Below, piece after piece: positions 7,946-16,556 of a DNA stretch of 64,000 nt. The stretch's first letter is position 1. Each line of letters begins with the position of its first letter. The position numbers and the translations under genes were made by a program. Below the pieces are notes generated by a model. The model did not search any database. It saw nothing but the letters and a program-made list of their open reading frames with translations, and had not been told where the DNA came from. The DNA is from Planococcus shixiaomingii (lineage in GTDB: Bacteria > Bacillota > Bacilli > Bacillales_A > Planococcaceae), in assembly GCF_030413615.1 (NCBI RefSeq), contig NZ_CP129236.1:356001-420000 (forward strand). Reading direction: 5' to 3'.

Positions 7946-8773
7946 GTGAAAAAGTTCAGTTTCTTTTGGCTGCTTTTGACCCTGATTCTATTTGTAGTTG
8001 CGTGCGGACCAGAGAGCGGACAACCTCAGATGCAAGGAGGTGAAGACAAAGCAAGCGAAGGCACAAGAGAAAGTGGAGGAAGCAATGGAGGCGGAGCGTA
8101 TTTGGTAGGAATTGATACAACTTATCCGCCATTTGAATTTCAAGTAGGAGGCGAGTATACAGGAATTGATATTGAGATCATCAATGCAATTGCTGAAAGC
8201 CAAGACTTTGAAATTGAATTGCGGCCAATGGATTTCGTTGGTATCATACCTGCTTTAGAAGCTGGCGAATTGGACTTGGCTATTGCCGGAATGAGCATTA
8301 CGGATGAAAGAAAAGAAATCTTGGATTTCTCTGAACCGTATTTCGATGCAGGTTTGACTCTGGTAGTTAACGCGGATAACACGGAGGTTACTTCTTTAGA
8401 TGATTTGGACGGGAAAGTAGTCGCTGTAAAAAACGGAACTACAGGATCAAAATTTGCTCGTGAGAACCAGGAGCAATACGGCTACAGAATTGCTGATTTT
8501 GAAGATAGCCCGTCAATGTTCTTAGAAGTTGCAAATGGTCACGCAGATGTATTATTAGAGGATTACCCAGTAATAGCTTATGCCATCACTAGAAGGGATC
8601 TTGAACTGAAAACTGTAGGTGAACGTTTGACTGATGATCAATACGGTATTGCAGTGTTGAAAGGGAAGAACAGCGACTTGCTCGAAAAAATCAATGCAGG
8701 ACTCAAAGAGCTGCGAGACAGTGGTAAATACGACGAAATCTTGAAAAAGTACATTGATGACTCAGGTTTATGA
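7946..8773 (+). CDS. Amino-acid ABC transporter substrate-binding lipoprotein, orphan second copy
   Basis: A 275-residue lipoprotein closely similar along its length to the protein encoded at 5504: the same blocks 'GIDTTYPPFEF', 'PMDF.GIIPAL', 'MSITDERK', 'FEDSPSMF' and 'ADVLLEDYPVIAYAI'. The lipobox is 'FVVAC'. The linker after the cysteine is longer and Gly/Ser/Glu rich. The GTG at 7946 is favoured over the GTG at 7937, because AAGGGGTG lies at 7932-7939 and the signal then begins M-KKFSF as in the paralogue. It has its own promoter region and terminator and no permease of its own. Inference: a local duplication that feeds the same permease with a different ligand or affinity. Confidence 0.88.
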   Translation: MKKFSFFWLLLTLILFVVACGPESGQPQMQGGEDKASEGTRESGGSNGGGAYLVGIDTTYPPFEFQVGGEYTGIDIEIINAIAESQDFEIELRPMDFVGIIPALEAGELDLAIAGMSITDERKEILDFSEPYFDAGLTLVVNADNTEVTSLDDLDGKVVAVKNGTTGSKFARENQEQYGYRIADFEDSPSMFLEVANGHADVLLEDYPVIAYAITRRDLELKTVGERLTDDQYGIAVLKGKNSDLLEKINAGLKELRDSGKYDEILKKYIDDSGL

Positions 8774-8791
8774 CAACAGTTTGAAGCATAT

Positions 8792-8831
8792 AGAAAGCGG
8801 TTCAGATGCGGATCTGAACCGCTTTCTATAA
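8792..8831 (+). terminator. Intrinsic terminator, 16-bp perfect stem
   Basis: AGAAAGCGGTTCAGAT (8792-8807) pairs perfectly with 8812-8827. The following tail is A/T-rich without a long T run. Confidence 0.8.
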
Positions 8832-8852
8832 AAGAGTCATTTCGCTGGCAAT

Positions 8853-8932
8853 GATGCGTATTTAGAGAACTACTGAGCGTATTTACAGCATTACCGAGCG
8901 TATTTCTCGATCAACTGAGCGTATTCAAAAAA
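8853..8932. repeat. Phased short-repeat array A (4 units, 21-bp period)
   Basis: GCGTATT starts at 8856, 8877, 8898 and 8919, exactly 21 bp apart each time; the preceding bases are mostly CTGA/CCGA, giving a core like TGAGCGTATTT. The 10-11 bases between cores differ. The array fills the space between two facing terminators, downstream of the binding-protein gene (+) and of ppiB (-). On the minus strand the core reads AAATACGCTCAG, similar to the core of array F at 50589. Confidence 0.85.
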
Positions 8933-8940
8933 CCATATAA

Positions 8941-8972
8941 AAAACCGGCTTGAAATTCCAAGCCGGTTTTCT
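8941..8972 (-). terminator. Intrinsic terminator of ppiB
   Basis: AAAACCGGCTTG (8941-8952) pairs with CAAGCCGGTTTT (8959-8970); A and T runs on both sides make it usable in both directions, but it lies just after the ppiB stop. Confidence 0.85.
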
Positions 8973-8978
8973 TATTGC

Positions 8979-9419
8979 TTATTCTTCGTCGAATACATGG
9001 ACTTTCGTCATTTTGTCGCCATTTTTCATAGCTTTTGCCGCTTCAAGACCTGAAGTCACTTGGCCAAAAACTGTGTGGACGCCATCAAGATGCGGTTGTG
9101 GCGCGTGAACGATAAAGAACTGGCTAGATCCAGTATCTTTCCCAGCATGAGCCATTGATAGGCTTCCTGCTTGGTGTTTGTGCGGGTTGCCTTGAGTTTC
9201 GCACTTGATCGTTTTGCCGCTGCCGCCAGCTCCAGTGCCAGTCGGGTCGCCGCCTTGTGAGACGAAACCAGGAATAACGCGGTGGAATGTAACACCGTCA
9301 TAGAATCCAGAGTTTGCAAGATCCTCAAAGTTTTTAACTGTGTTTGGTGCTTCGTTCGGGAAAAGTTCGAATTCGATCTTTTCGCCGTTTTCCATATGGA
9401 TGTGCCCTTTTTTCGCCAT
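8979..9419 (-). CDS. ppiB: Peptidyl-prolyl cis-trans isomerase (cyclophilin type)
   Basis: A 146-residue cytoplasmic cyclophilin. '[15 protein letters not shown]' (about residues 46-60) carries the catalytic arginine and the Phe/Gln of the proline pocket; 'SLSMAH' and 'SSQFFI' follow as in PpiB of Bacillus. Length matches the bacterial single-domain form without signal peptide. AAAAGGAGA lies well placed before the ATG at 9419. It is followed by a strong terminator and stands alone. Confidence 0.94.
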   Translation of the reverse strand: MAKKGHIHMENGEKIEFELFPNEAPNTVKNFEDLANSGFYDGVTFHRVIPGFVSQGGDPTGTGAGGSGKTIKCETQGNPHKHQAGSLSMAHAGKDTGSSQFFIVHAPQPHLDGVHTVFGQVTSGLEAAKAMKNGDKMTKVHVFDEE

Positions 9420-9494
9420 CTAAAACATCTCCTTTTTATGTGGTTCATTTTCCAGTATATCGATTTTTCGCTTTTGTGTATAATTTTATGGCTA

Positions 9495-10286
9495 TTACAA
9501 AGCTTTTAATAACCCACCATCAATGACTAGTGATTGGCCGGTCAAATACGAATTTGCGGAAGAGGCAAGGAAGACCACGATTTTAGCGAATTCTTCCGGT
9601 TCGCCAAACCGGCCGATTGGAATTTCCGATTCGCTTTTTTGAATGATTTTTTCAATGGGAACTTGCTGACGATCTGCAGCGATTTGATTGAGTTCGGCTA
9701 TCCGATCGGTTGCAATGCGTCCCGGACCGATTGTGTTGACCATGATGTTATCACTTGCCACTTCGCGTGCCAGTGTTTTCGAGAAACCGACCATGCCAGC
9801 GCGGAATGTATTGGACAAGATCAAGCCGTCGATGACTTCTTTTGTAGAAGAGGAAGAGATGTTAATGATGCGCCCGAACTGCTGCTTTTTCATATGAGGC
9901 AAAACTGCGCGTGCTGTACGGATATAGCTCAAAAGGTTACGGTCAAATGCATTGTACCAGTCAGTGTCGTCGATGGAGCTGAATCCGCCGGCTTTCGGAC
10001 CGCCTGTATTGTTGATCAATACATCAATCCGCCCGAACTTCTGAATAACAAACTGGAAAAGTAATGTGATATCGCGTTCTTTTGCCATATCGCAAACGCG
10101 CACATGCACATCGTCGTTGCCGGTTCGCTGCTGAATTTCATTCTTTGTTTGCTCCAGCGCGTCTTGGCTGCGGCTAGAAATAATGACGGTTGCCCCTTCT
10201 TTTGCAAATTCCATTGCCGTTGCTTTGCCTAAGCCCTTGCTCGAAGCCATAACTACTACTACTTTTCCTTTTACTCCTAAGTCCAT
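9495..10286 (-). CDS. SDR-family oxidoreductase with altered catalytic residues
   Basis: A 263-residue Rossmann-fold protein: 'SKGLGKATAMEFAKEGATVIISSR' is the nucleotide-binding TGxxxGxG region and 'NNTGGPK' the NNAG equivalent. At the place of the usual Y-x-x-x-K catalytic motif, aligned through 'GFSKTLAREVAS', the sequence is S-N-T-F-R: Tyr is Ser and Lys is Arg. The C-terminus 'FLASSANSYLTGQSLVIDGGLL' is typical of 3-oxoacyl-reductase-like SDRs. The ATG at 10286 is preferred, since GAGGGG lies 9 bases before it and abuts the upstream in-frame ATG at 10295. Substrate unknown; activity may differ from classical SDRs. Confidence 0.85.
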   Translation of the reverse strand: MDLGVKGKVVVVMASSKGLGKATAMEFAKEGATVIISSRSQDALEQTKNEIQQRTGNDDVHVRVCDMAKERDITLLFQFVIQKFGRIDVLINNTGGPKAGGFSSIDDTDWYNAFDRNLLSYIRTARAVLPHMKKQQFGRIINISSSSTKEVIDGLILSNTFRAGMVGFSKTLAREVASDNIMVNTIGPGRIATDRIAELNQIAADRQQVPIEKIIQKSESEIPIGRFGEPEEFAKIVVFLASSANSYLTGQSLVIDGGLLKAL

Positions 10287-10463
10287 TGGATTCATCCCCT
10301 CATTCTTTCTCGTCTTCTTAGTTTACCGAAAGCCAGCACAACTTGCAGAAATTAAAGCTGAAATGTGAAAATTATTTTGCGATTTCCGCCATAAGTCCAA
10401 TAGCGTGAAATAGGGGGAATTATGATAGGATATAGGTATTGATTAAAATTAGGAGTGTTAAAA

Positions 10464-11450
10464 ATGGAAGAACGCGAAGTTTTTGATATTACAATTATCG
10501 GGGGCGGACCAACCGGCTTGTTCGCTTCTTTTTACGGCGGTATGCGCAAAATGAAAGTGAAGATTTTGGATAGCTTGCCACAGCTAGGCGGACAACTGAC
10601 AGAACTGTACCCGGACAAGTTCATCTACGATGTCGGCGGGTTCACTAAAGTGTTGGCGAAAGATCTTGTCGATAATTTAGTGTCTCAGGCAAATTACGGT
10701 GAACCTGCGATTTGTTTGGAAGAAACGGTGGCTACGGTTGAACGCAGCGAGGACATTTTTGTTATTGAAACAGACAAGGGCCAGCATTATACGAAAACTA
10801 TTTTGCTAACAGCGGGCGTTGGAGCTTTTCAACCACGTAAATTGGGCATTGAAGGATCCGAGCAATTCGAAGGCACAACACTTCACTATGGCGTAAAGGA
10901 TTTAACGATGTTCCATGATAAGAAAGTGGTTGTATTGGGCGGAGGAGATTCTGCAGTAGACTGGGCTATGATGCTTGAAAATGTTGCAGGCCAAGTAACT
11001 TTGAGCCATCGGCGCGACAAAATGACGGCACACGAAGCAAATATCGACGTGCTTATGCAATCAAAAGTGGAAGTTAAAAAACCATTCGGCGTAAAAGAGC
11101 TGGTTGGGGAGAACGGCCAAGTCCGTGAATTGGTTCTTATTGATAAAGAAGGAAACGAAGAGCGCTTGGAAGTCGATCATGTGATCGTCAATTACGGAAA
11201 CATCACTTCTCTTGGTCCGATTAAAGAGTGGGGCCTTGAAATGGAGAAAAATGCAGTCTTGGTCAACTCCAAAATGGAAACGAGTATTGAAGGGATTTAC
11301 GCAGCCGGCGACATTGCAACTTATGAAGGCAAAGTTAAACTGATTGCTGTCGGTTTTGGCGAAGCACCAACTGCCATCAACAACGCGAAAGCTTATCTCG
11401 ATCCGAAATCCAAGCTTCAGCCGCTTCACAGCACAAGCGTATTTAAATAA
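10464..11450 (+). CDS. Ferredoxin--NADP(+) reductase (thioredoxin-reductase-like, YumC type)
   Basis: A 328-residue flavoprotein. It has an FAD-binding '[17 protein letters not shown]' at residues 10-26, a second NADP-binding '[16 protein letters not shown]', and the C-terminal FAD motif '[16 protein letters not shown]'. The thioredoxin-reductase C-x-x-C pair is absent, which together with the length identifies the homodimeric YumC-type ferredoxin-NADP reductase of Bacillota that passes electrons from NADPH to ferredoxin or flavodoxin. The ATG at 10464 follows AGGAG at 10451-10455. It is divergent from the SDR gene and ends in a disrupted terminator (see 11460-11898). Confidence 0.9.
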   Translation: MEEREVFDITIIGGGPTGLFASFYGGMRKMKVKILDSLPQLGGQLTELYPDKFIYDVGGFTKVLAKDLVDNLVSQANYGEPAICLEETVATVERSEDIFVIETDKGQHYTKTILLTAGVGAFQPRKLGIEGSEQFEGTTLHYGVKDLTMFHDKKVVVLGGGDSAVDWAMMLENVAGQVTLSHRRDKMTAHEANIDVLMQSKVEVKKPFGVKELVGENGQVRELVLIDKEGNEERLEVDHVIVNYGNITSLGPIKEWGLEMEKNAVLVNSKMETSIEGIYAAGDIATYEGKVKLIAVGFGEAPTAINNAKAYLDPKSKLQPLHSTSVFK

Positions 11451-11459
11451 GACGAAACC

Positions 11460-11492
11460 AAAGGCTCCTACAACTATGTAGGAGCCTTTGGG
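11460..11492 (+). terminator. Terminator stem, copy 1 (lacks T tract)
   Basis: AGGCTCCTACA/TGTAGGAGCCT stem right after the reductase gene. It is followed by TTTGGGCTTGG rather than a T run. The 29 bases 11461-11489 recur exactly at 11867-11895. Confidence 0.8.
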
Positions 11493-11493
11493 C

Positions 11494-11866
11494 TTGGATA
11501 CAAAAGAATAAGTAACTTTCTGAAGGAATAAATATACACATTTTATCAGAACCGTAACGGCACCTCCGCTTCAGCCGGGCGCTTTCCGCCGGCTTGCGCT
11601 CCGGTGCCTGAAGCAAGAAAAGAATACTCAGTACCTTGCGCCATCTCTACCCCATCCAGACACTCGGATGGAGGCAGTCGCCCTGATTTAAGAAGACGCC
11701 CAACCGGGCTGGCCACGCAGACTCCTGTGGGACAGCTCGAGCGGAAGACCCCGCAGTCACGGTAGTGACGAGGAGGCTGAAGCCGAGCCCACGGAAAGCG
11801 AAGTGGCCGGCCCGGTTAGTTTTAAGTATCCTTATTCAACTATCCTGCACTTTGTCTACAGTCTAC
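11494..11866. repeat. Inserted structured repeat between two terminator copies
   Basis: About 375 bp without a credible gene, more GC-rich than its surroundings. The left part (about 11552-11615) holds GGCACC...GGTGCC and GCTTCAG...CTGAAGC inverted repeats. The right part is bounded by AACCGGGCTGGCCAC (11702-11716) and its complement GTGGCCGGCCCGGTT (11803-11817), and contains GACTCCTGTGGGA, GAAGACCCCGCAG and GAGGAGGCTGAAGCC. From memory these blocks resemble a dispersed non-coding repeat found between genes in many Bacillaceae/Planococcaceae genomes; no transposase is present. Confidence 0.65.
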
Positions 11867-11898
11867 AAGGCTCCTACAACTATGTAGGAGCCTTTTTA
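11867..11898 (+). terminator. Terminator, copy 2 (with T tract)
   Basis: Exact second copy of the AAGGCTCCTACAACTATG... stem, here followed by TTTTTATT, so this copy is the complete terminator. Confidence 0.85.
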
Positions 11899-12074
11899 TT
11901 CATGAGAAAACTATTAGCTCATATGCGCTTTTAGAAGAAACAATAGGACATTAAGATTAAGGAAATTTAAAAAAGGATTTTGTTTGATTATTAAACAAGT
12001 ATTTCCAACTATATTACAGACCGTAATATTTGCTACTTTCACGTAACGTAATTGACAAGTTTAAACTGTCGTTC

Positions 12075-12107
12075 TGTCATGTTCCTGAAATGTTAAGGTG
12101 TTATGAT
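12075..12107 (+). promoter_or_regulatory. Possible WalR-type box and -10 of the LysM-3D gene
   Basis: TGTCAT (12075-12080), five bases, then TGAAAT (12086-12091) resembles the WalR direct repeat TGTWAH-N5-TGTWAH with a mismatch in the second half. A TATGAT -10 lies at 12102-12107 with no good -35, as expected for an activated promoter. Bacillus yocH is a known WalR target. Confidence 0.3.
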
Positions 12108-12142
12108 GCTTTACAGACAGTGAGAAGGAGGAATTTCATTTC

Positions 12143-12958
12143 ATGAAAAAACAAATTATCACGTTCACGGCAGTTGCGGCATTAAGTGTAGGGCTAGCGA
12201 GCCAAGCTAGCGCTAATTCAGCGTATAAAGTAGAATCCGGGGACACGCTTTGGAGTATTTCTCAAGAGCAGAACGTATCAGTGGATCAATTAAAAGGATG
12301 GAATGGTTTGTCATCGGACATCATCTATCCTAGTCAAGAGCTTGAAGTAGCAGGACAAGCAAAACAACAAGTAGCAGCGGAAAAATCTTCGTACATAGTA
12401 CAAAGTGGAGATACGCTATTTAAGATCGCTCAAGCACACGGCATTTCATTGGATGCATTAATGAGCTGGAACGGCATTACAGGGCATTGGATTTATCCAG
12501 GAGATAAATTAGTAGTTAAAGGTGGATCACCAATTTCGGTGCCGAAACCAGTTGAATCAGCAGCACCAGCAGAAAAAGTAGAAAAAGCAGCGGCTCCAGC
12601 TAAACAAGCGGCAGCAGCGCCGGCTAAAAAAGAAGCAGTGATAAAAGCATCTGCAGAACCGGTTTCTGGTAAAGAAATGACAGTAACTGCAACAGCTTAT
12701 ACAGCATTTTGTGCAGGTTGTTCAGGAATTACAGCTACAGGACAGGATCTTCGTTCAAATCCGAACCAAAAAGTAATCGCTGTAGACCCTACAGTTATTC
12801 CACTTGGCTCTAAAGTTTGGGTAGAAGGTTATGGAACAGCGATCGCTGGAGATACTGGCGGAGCAATCAAAGGAAACAAAATTGATTTGTTCATCCCATC
12901 ACAAGATGCAGCTATGGATTTTGGCCGCAAAACAGTTAAAATCAAAATTTTAAACTAA
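12143..12958 (+). CDS. Secreted cell wall protein, two LysM domains plus 3D domain (YocH-like)
   Basis: A 271-residue secreted protein with an N-terminal signal peptide (cleavage likely near 'ASANSA', residue 25). Two LysM repeats follow ('YKVESGDTLWSISQEQNVS...' and 'YIVQSGDTLFKIAQAHGIS...'), then an Ala/Lys/Pro linker and a C-terminal 3D domain with the three aspartates in 'VDPTVIPLGS', 'GDTGGAI' and 'KIDLF'. The 3D fold is shared with lytic transglycosylase-like enzymes, so muralytic action is likely. The order matches Bacillus YocH. Long AT-rich upstream region with a possible WalR site. Confidence 0.88.
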   Translation: MKKQIITFTAVAALSVGLASQASANSAYKVESGDTLWSISQEQNVSVDQLKGWNGLSSDIIYPSQELEVAGQAKQQVAAEKSSYIVQSGDTLFKIAQAHGISLDALMSWNGITGHWIYPGDKLVVKGGSPISVPKPVESAAPAEKVEKAAAPAKQAAAAPAKKEAVIKASAEPVSGKEMTVTATAYTAFCAGCSGITATGQDLRSNPNQKVIAVDPTVIPLGSKVWVEGYGTAIAGDTGGAIKGNKIDLFIPSQDAAMDFGRKTVKIKILN

Positions 12959-12972
12959 GTAAATAAAGCTAC

Positions 12973-13006
12973 AAAGCCGAGGTGTTCATTCCCTTGGCCT
13001 TTTTTT
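12973..13006 (+). terminator. Intrinsic terminator
   Basis: GCCGAGG (12976-12982) pairs with CCTTGGC (12992-12998), followed by seven Ts. Confidence 0.75.
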
Positions 13007-13020
13007 ATGTAGAAAAGAAA

Positions 13021-13048
13021 GAGGCAACCCTCAAAGGTTGCCTTTTTC
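13021..13048. terminator. Bidirectional terminator between convergent genes
   Basis: AGGCAACC (13022-13029) / GGTTGCCT (13036-13043) stem immediately after the minus-strand gene's stop; the better T run is on the plus strand. Confidence 0.7.
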
Positions 13049-13663
13049 TTATTTTCTTATCTCGACTACTGGTACAACAGAACCCTCTTCTAACCGAAAG
13101 CGCACAATATTTTCATTTCCTTTTGTGAAGTTTGGGTCGGTTATAAGGCCAATCCCTTCTTTATGGACCGTTGCTGCATTACCTTCGACTCGAACTTCAT
13201 TTTCGTGAAAAGGAATAGAACTGTTTTGAATCCTTTGTTCAATATTAAGTTCATCTTTTAATTGTTGTTGAAATTTATTCAAATACGCTTGGTTAAAGCA
13301 TTCTACGAGAAAAAACATTAAAAGTGAAAAAAGGATGCCGAAAACTAATGCAGTCAAACTATCACGGAAAAAATATAGCGCAATGCTTGGAAGCAAAATC
13401 AACAAAATCAAAAACATGACGTTTGCTATTCGATAAAAATAGACAGTGCGTTGGGCTTTTTCAATTTCAGTTGAATAATGTTTTTTTGCAGAATGCACGT
13501 TCATAATTCCAAAACGCTCAAGGTCTTCTTCAAGCTGAGGATCAAATAAGCGGGTCAGTGTATAATCGGCCGTATTTGAATCAAAGCGATAGCGTAAATC
13601 CAATAGCGAATCTTTCCATCTTAAATAGGAAGGAATTTCTTTGACCGATAGCTTAGTTTCCAT
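13049..13663 (-). CDS. Membrane protein of unknown function
   Basis: A 204-residue protein with two adjacent transmembrane helices in the middle (roughly residues 77-117, 'VMFLILLILLPSIALYFF' and 'LTALVFGILFSLLMFFLVE'), a charged N-terminal part and a C-terminal domain of about 85 residues ending 'VPVVEIRK'. No family was recognised. Several in-frame starts exist; the ATG at 13663 is chosen because AAAGGA lies 9 bases upstream, whereas the ATGs at 13672 and 13687 lack a well-spaced site. It is divergent from the Tat-targeted dehydrogenase operon. Confidence 0.7.
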   Translation of the reverse strand: METKLSVKEIPSYLRWKDSLLDLRYRFDSNTADYTLTRLFDPQLEEDLERFGIMNVHSAKKHYSTEIEKAQRTVYFYRIANVMFLILLILLPSIALYFFRDSLTALVFGILFSLLMFFLVECFNQAYLNKFQQQLKDELNIEQRIQNSSIPFHENEVRVEGNAATVHKEGIGLITDPNFTKGNENIVRFRLEEGSVVPVVEIRK

Positions 13664-13789
13664 CGTTCCCATCCTTTCTTTTTGCATTAAAATTCCCTTT
13701 CTTTTTAGGAATAAACCAAAATTAGTAGGGTATTGATTGTAATATTTCGATAATTCTAATATATTAGACAAAAAGGGGGGGACCGAACG

Positions 13790-14545
13790 ATGGCAAAGAA
13801 AGAAAAGAACTTCTCTAGACGCGACTTTTTGAAAACTTCCGGAATTGCCACAGGTGCTTTAATAGGCGGCGGTTTAATAGGCGGTTTGATCGGTTCGAAT
13901 GTTTCTGGCAATAGTGGCGCGGGCACAGCTTCGCCTGCTCCAGGAACTGCTAACCAAGGGCAAATGAGTGTGCGGGGACTTCAATTTTTCAAAAACGATG
14001 TTGAATTTCAGGTACTTTCGCAAGCGGCAGAGCGAATTTTTCCAGAAGATGATTTAGGGCCTGGAGCTATCGGGCTTGGGGTGCCGTATTTTATTGATCA
14101 GCAATTAGCCGGGGCTTATGGTGAAAATTCAAAAGAATACATGCAGGGTCCTTTTTTTGAAGGAGAAAGTACACAAGGTTATCAAAGTCGCCTGAAAAGA
14201 AATGAAATGTTCCGCCAGGGGCTTATCCTCATGCAAACAGAAGCACAACGGCGTTTCAATAAGGATTTTGTAGAACTTGATGGCGGACAAATGGATGAAA
14301 TTTTAACGGCTTTCCAAGAAGATGAATTAGAAATGAAAGGGGTTTCTTCTCTCTTCTTCTTCAGACTGTTCCGAATGGCTGTGTTAGAAGGAGCTTATGC
14401 AGACCCTATCTATGGCGGCAATCAGAATATGGATGGCTGGAGAATGAAAGGTTTTCCAGGTCATCAAGCATCTTATATCAATCAAATAGAAAGCGAAGAA
14501 TTTGCGGAGATAGAACCCAAATCGATTGGCAACATGAACCATTAA
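13790..14545 (+). CDS. Gluconate 2-dehydrogenase subunit 3-family protein, Tat-targeted
   Basis: A 251-residue protein with a twin-arginine signal 'SRRDFLKTSGIATGALIGGG' at residues 9-28. The mature part, 'FQVLSQAAERIFPEDDLGPGAIGLGVPYFIDQQL', is the start of the gluconate-2-dehydrogenase small-subunit (subunit 3) domain, which accompanies a GMC flavoprotein in membrane sugar or alcohol dehydrogenases. The partner flavoprotein, which has no signal of its own, is the next gene and would be carried across the membrane in complex with this subunit. TatA and TatC follow in the same operon. The start has AAGGGGGGG upstream. Confidence 0.88.
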   Translation: MAKKEKNFSRRDFLKTSGIATGALIGGGLIGGLIGSNVSGNSGAGTASPAPGTANQGQMSVRGLQFFKNDVEFQVLSQAAERIFPEDDLGPGAIGLGVPYFIDQQLAGAYGENSKEYMQGPFFEGESTQGYQSRLKRNEMFRQGLILMQTEAQRRFNKDFVELDGGQMDEILTAFQEDELEMKGVSSLFFFRLFRMAVLEGAYADPIYGGNQNMDGWRMKGFPGHQASYINQIESEEFAEIEPKSIGNMNH

Positions 14546-14559
14546 TAGGGGGAATTTGA

Positions 14560-16272
14560 ATGGTGACAACATTAGATAAAGTCGATGTAGTGACGGTAGG
14601 AGTGGGTTGGACGGGCGGAATCATTGCTGCTGAATGCGCAAAAGAAGGGCTTAAAGTAGTGGGGCTTGAACGCGGGCGCGAACGCAGCACACAAGATTTT
14701 TCAATGGTCCATGACGAATATCGGTACGCTATCCGGTATGAGCTGATGCAGGATTTGTCGAAAGAAACGGTGACCTTCCGAAATAACCGGAAACAGCGGG
14801 CATTGCCGATGCGGCAAATGGGATCATTTCTGCTTGGAGAAGGACTGGGCGGATCCGGGACTCACTGGAACGGGCAGAACTGGCGGTTTTTGCCTTATGA
14901 TTTTCAAATTAAATCAATGACTGAAGAAAAGTACGGAAAAAATAAACTTTCAGCAGACTACACTCTTCAGGATTGGGGAATTACGTATGATGAATTAGAG
15001 CCTTATTTTGACCGCTTTGAAAAAACGGCCGGAATTTCTGGCGAGGCCACAAATCCCTTTTGGGGACAGCGCTCTGCTGAGTACCCGACTCCTCCAATGA
15101 AAAAAACGCCAATCTTGCAGAGATTCGAAACGGCTTCGAAAAATCTTGGCTATTCACCTTTTATGTTGCCATCAGCAAACTTATCGGAAACGTATAAAAA
15201 TCCGGATGGAAAAACGATTAACGCTTGCCAATATTGCGGTTTCTGTGAACGCTTTGGCTGTGAATATGGAGCGAAGTCTTCTCCAGAAATCACCGTTGTT
15301 CCAACAGCTTTAGAAACGGGCAACTTTGAGATTAAATTTAATGCCAATGCCGTGGAAATCTTAAAAGAAGGCGATAAAGTAACGGGAGTCAAATACGTGG
15401 ATACCGTCACTTTTGAAGAATTCATTCAACCGGCAGAAGTGGTTGTGTTGACGAGTTACATGATGAATAACGCCAAACTTTTAATGGTCTCGAAAATTGG
15501 TGAACAATACGATCCGGAAACCGGACGCGGAACGTTGGGCAAGAATTATGCTTATCAAATTTTACCGGGCGCTTCTGGATTTTTTGATGAACAAATGAAT
15601 GTCTTTATGGGCGCTGGGGCGCTTGGCATGACAGTTGACGATTTTAACGGCGACAACTTTGACCATAATGACTTGGATTTTATCCATGGAGCTAGTTTGT
15701 CCATCACTCAAACAGGCCTTCGCCCAATCCTAACCAACCCGATTCCGCCTGATACCCCATCTTGGGGAGCGGATTTCAAAAAAGCTTCCATCCATAATTA
15801 CACAAGAACGTTAAGCGTCGGCGGACAAGGGGCTTCGATGCCACATAAAGAAAACTATATGTCCTTAGACGGCACATACAAAGACATTTACGGAGTGCCT
15901 TTACTGCAATTAACATACAACTTCACTGATCAGGATAGAGCATTGCACGCTTATTTAACTGAAAAAGCTGCAGGCATCATGCAGGAAATGGGAGCTAAAA
16001 CGGTAGTAGGCGGAAATCCGATTTCCGACTATGATATTGTCCCTTACCAGACCACACATAACACCGGTGGTACGATGATGGGCTCAAGCCGTGACGATAG
16101 TGTCGTCAACAACTATTTGCAGCACTGGGATGCTGAAAACTTATTTGTTGTAGGAGCCGGAAATTTTGCCCATAACGGTGGATACAATCCGACAGGAACG
16201 GTAGGAGCGCTTGCTTACCGGTGTGCAGAAGGAATCATTAAATACAGCAAAGACGGGGGAACCCTCGTTTAA
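14560..16272 (+). CDS. GMC-family FAD-dependent dehydrogenase (gluconate dehydrogenase-like large subunit)
   Basis: A 570-residue flavoprotein. The N-terminus '[24 protein letters not shown]' is the dinucleotide-binding fold; '[19 protein letters not shown]' (about residues 90-108) is the GMC signature, and the C-terminal '[11 protein letters not shown]' and '[23 protein letters not shown]' hold the catalytic His/Asn region. A cysteine cluster '[12 protein letters not shown]' sits near residue 220. It lacks a signal peptide, so export probably depends on the twin-arginine subunit encoded before it. No cytochrome c subunit gene is present, so the electron acceptor is unknown. AATAGGGGGAA lies before the ATG. 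Confidence 0.9.
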   Translation: MVTTLDKVDVVTVGVGWTGGIIAAECAKEGLKVVGLERGRERSTQDFSMVHDEYRYAIRYELMQDLSKETVTFRNNRKQRALPMRQMGSFLLGEGLGGSGTHWNGQNWRFLPYDFQIKSMTEEKYGKNKLSADYTLQDWGITYDELEPYFDRFEKTAGISGEATNPFWGQRSAEYPTPPMKKTPILQRFETASKNLGYSPFMLPSANLSETYKNPDGKTINACQYCGFCERFGCEYGAKSSPEITVVPTALETGNFEIKFNANAVEILKEGDKVTGVKYVDTVTFEEFIQPAEVVVLTSYMMNNAKLLMVSKIGEQYDPETGRGTLGKNYAYQILPGASGFFDEQMNVFMGAGALGMTVDDFNGDNFDHNDLDFIHGASLSITQTGLRPILTNPIPPDTPSWGADFKKASIHNYTRTLSVGGQGASMPHKENYMSLDGTYKDIYGVPLLQLTYNFTDQDRALHAYLTEKAAGIMQEMGAKTVVGGNPISDYDIVPYQTTHNTGGTMMGSSRDDSVVNNYLQHWDAENLFVVGAGNFAHNGGYNPTGTVGALAYRCAEGIIKYSKDGGTLV

Positions 16273-16291
16273 AAACAGGAGGTTATGCAGT

Positions 16292-16546
16292 ATGTTTTCA
16301 TCCATTGGAGTTCCAGGGTTAATCGTTATTTTAATTATTGTCCTTATTCTTTTCGGACCGAAAAAACTGCCGGAAATCGGTGGCGCTGTTGGAAAGACGC
16401 TAGCAGAATTCAAACGTTCCACAAAAGGGATTATGGATGATGACGAAACACCGGCACAGAAACCGGCACAAGCAACTATTCAACCGCCGCTGCCAACTCC
16501 TGTAGAGGTTACAGCAGCTGAAGAGAAAAAATCTGAAACATTATGA
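16292..16546 (+). CDS. tatA: Twin-arginine translocase subunit TatA
   Basis: An 84-residue protein: one transmembrane helix '[26 protein letters not shown]' including the conserved F-G-P-K-K-L-P hinge, an amphipathic helix, and an acidic/proline-rich tail. This is the TatA/E pore-forming component. The ATG at 16292 follows ACAGGAGG; an upstream in-frame extension overlaps the dehydrogenase gene and is not used. It sits between a twin-arginine substrate pair and tatC, as a dedicated translocase for them. Confidence 0.93.
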   Translation: MFSSIGVPGLIVILIIVLILFGPKKLPEIGGAVGKTLAEFKRSTKGIMDDDETPAQKPAQATIQPPLPTPVEVTAAEEKKSETL

Positions 16547-16556
16547 AGGTGGCTAA

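Noticed and set aside
8853..8932. CRISPR array as explanation for the phased repeats
   Set aside because: Repeats of 8-12 bp with 8-12-bp intervals are far too short, cores are degenerate, and no cas genes are in the window.
11494..11866. Insertion sequence or small gene in the GC-rich insert
   Set aside because: No frame with a plausible start and no terminal inverted repeats at the ends; structure is confined to internal hairpins.
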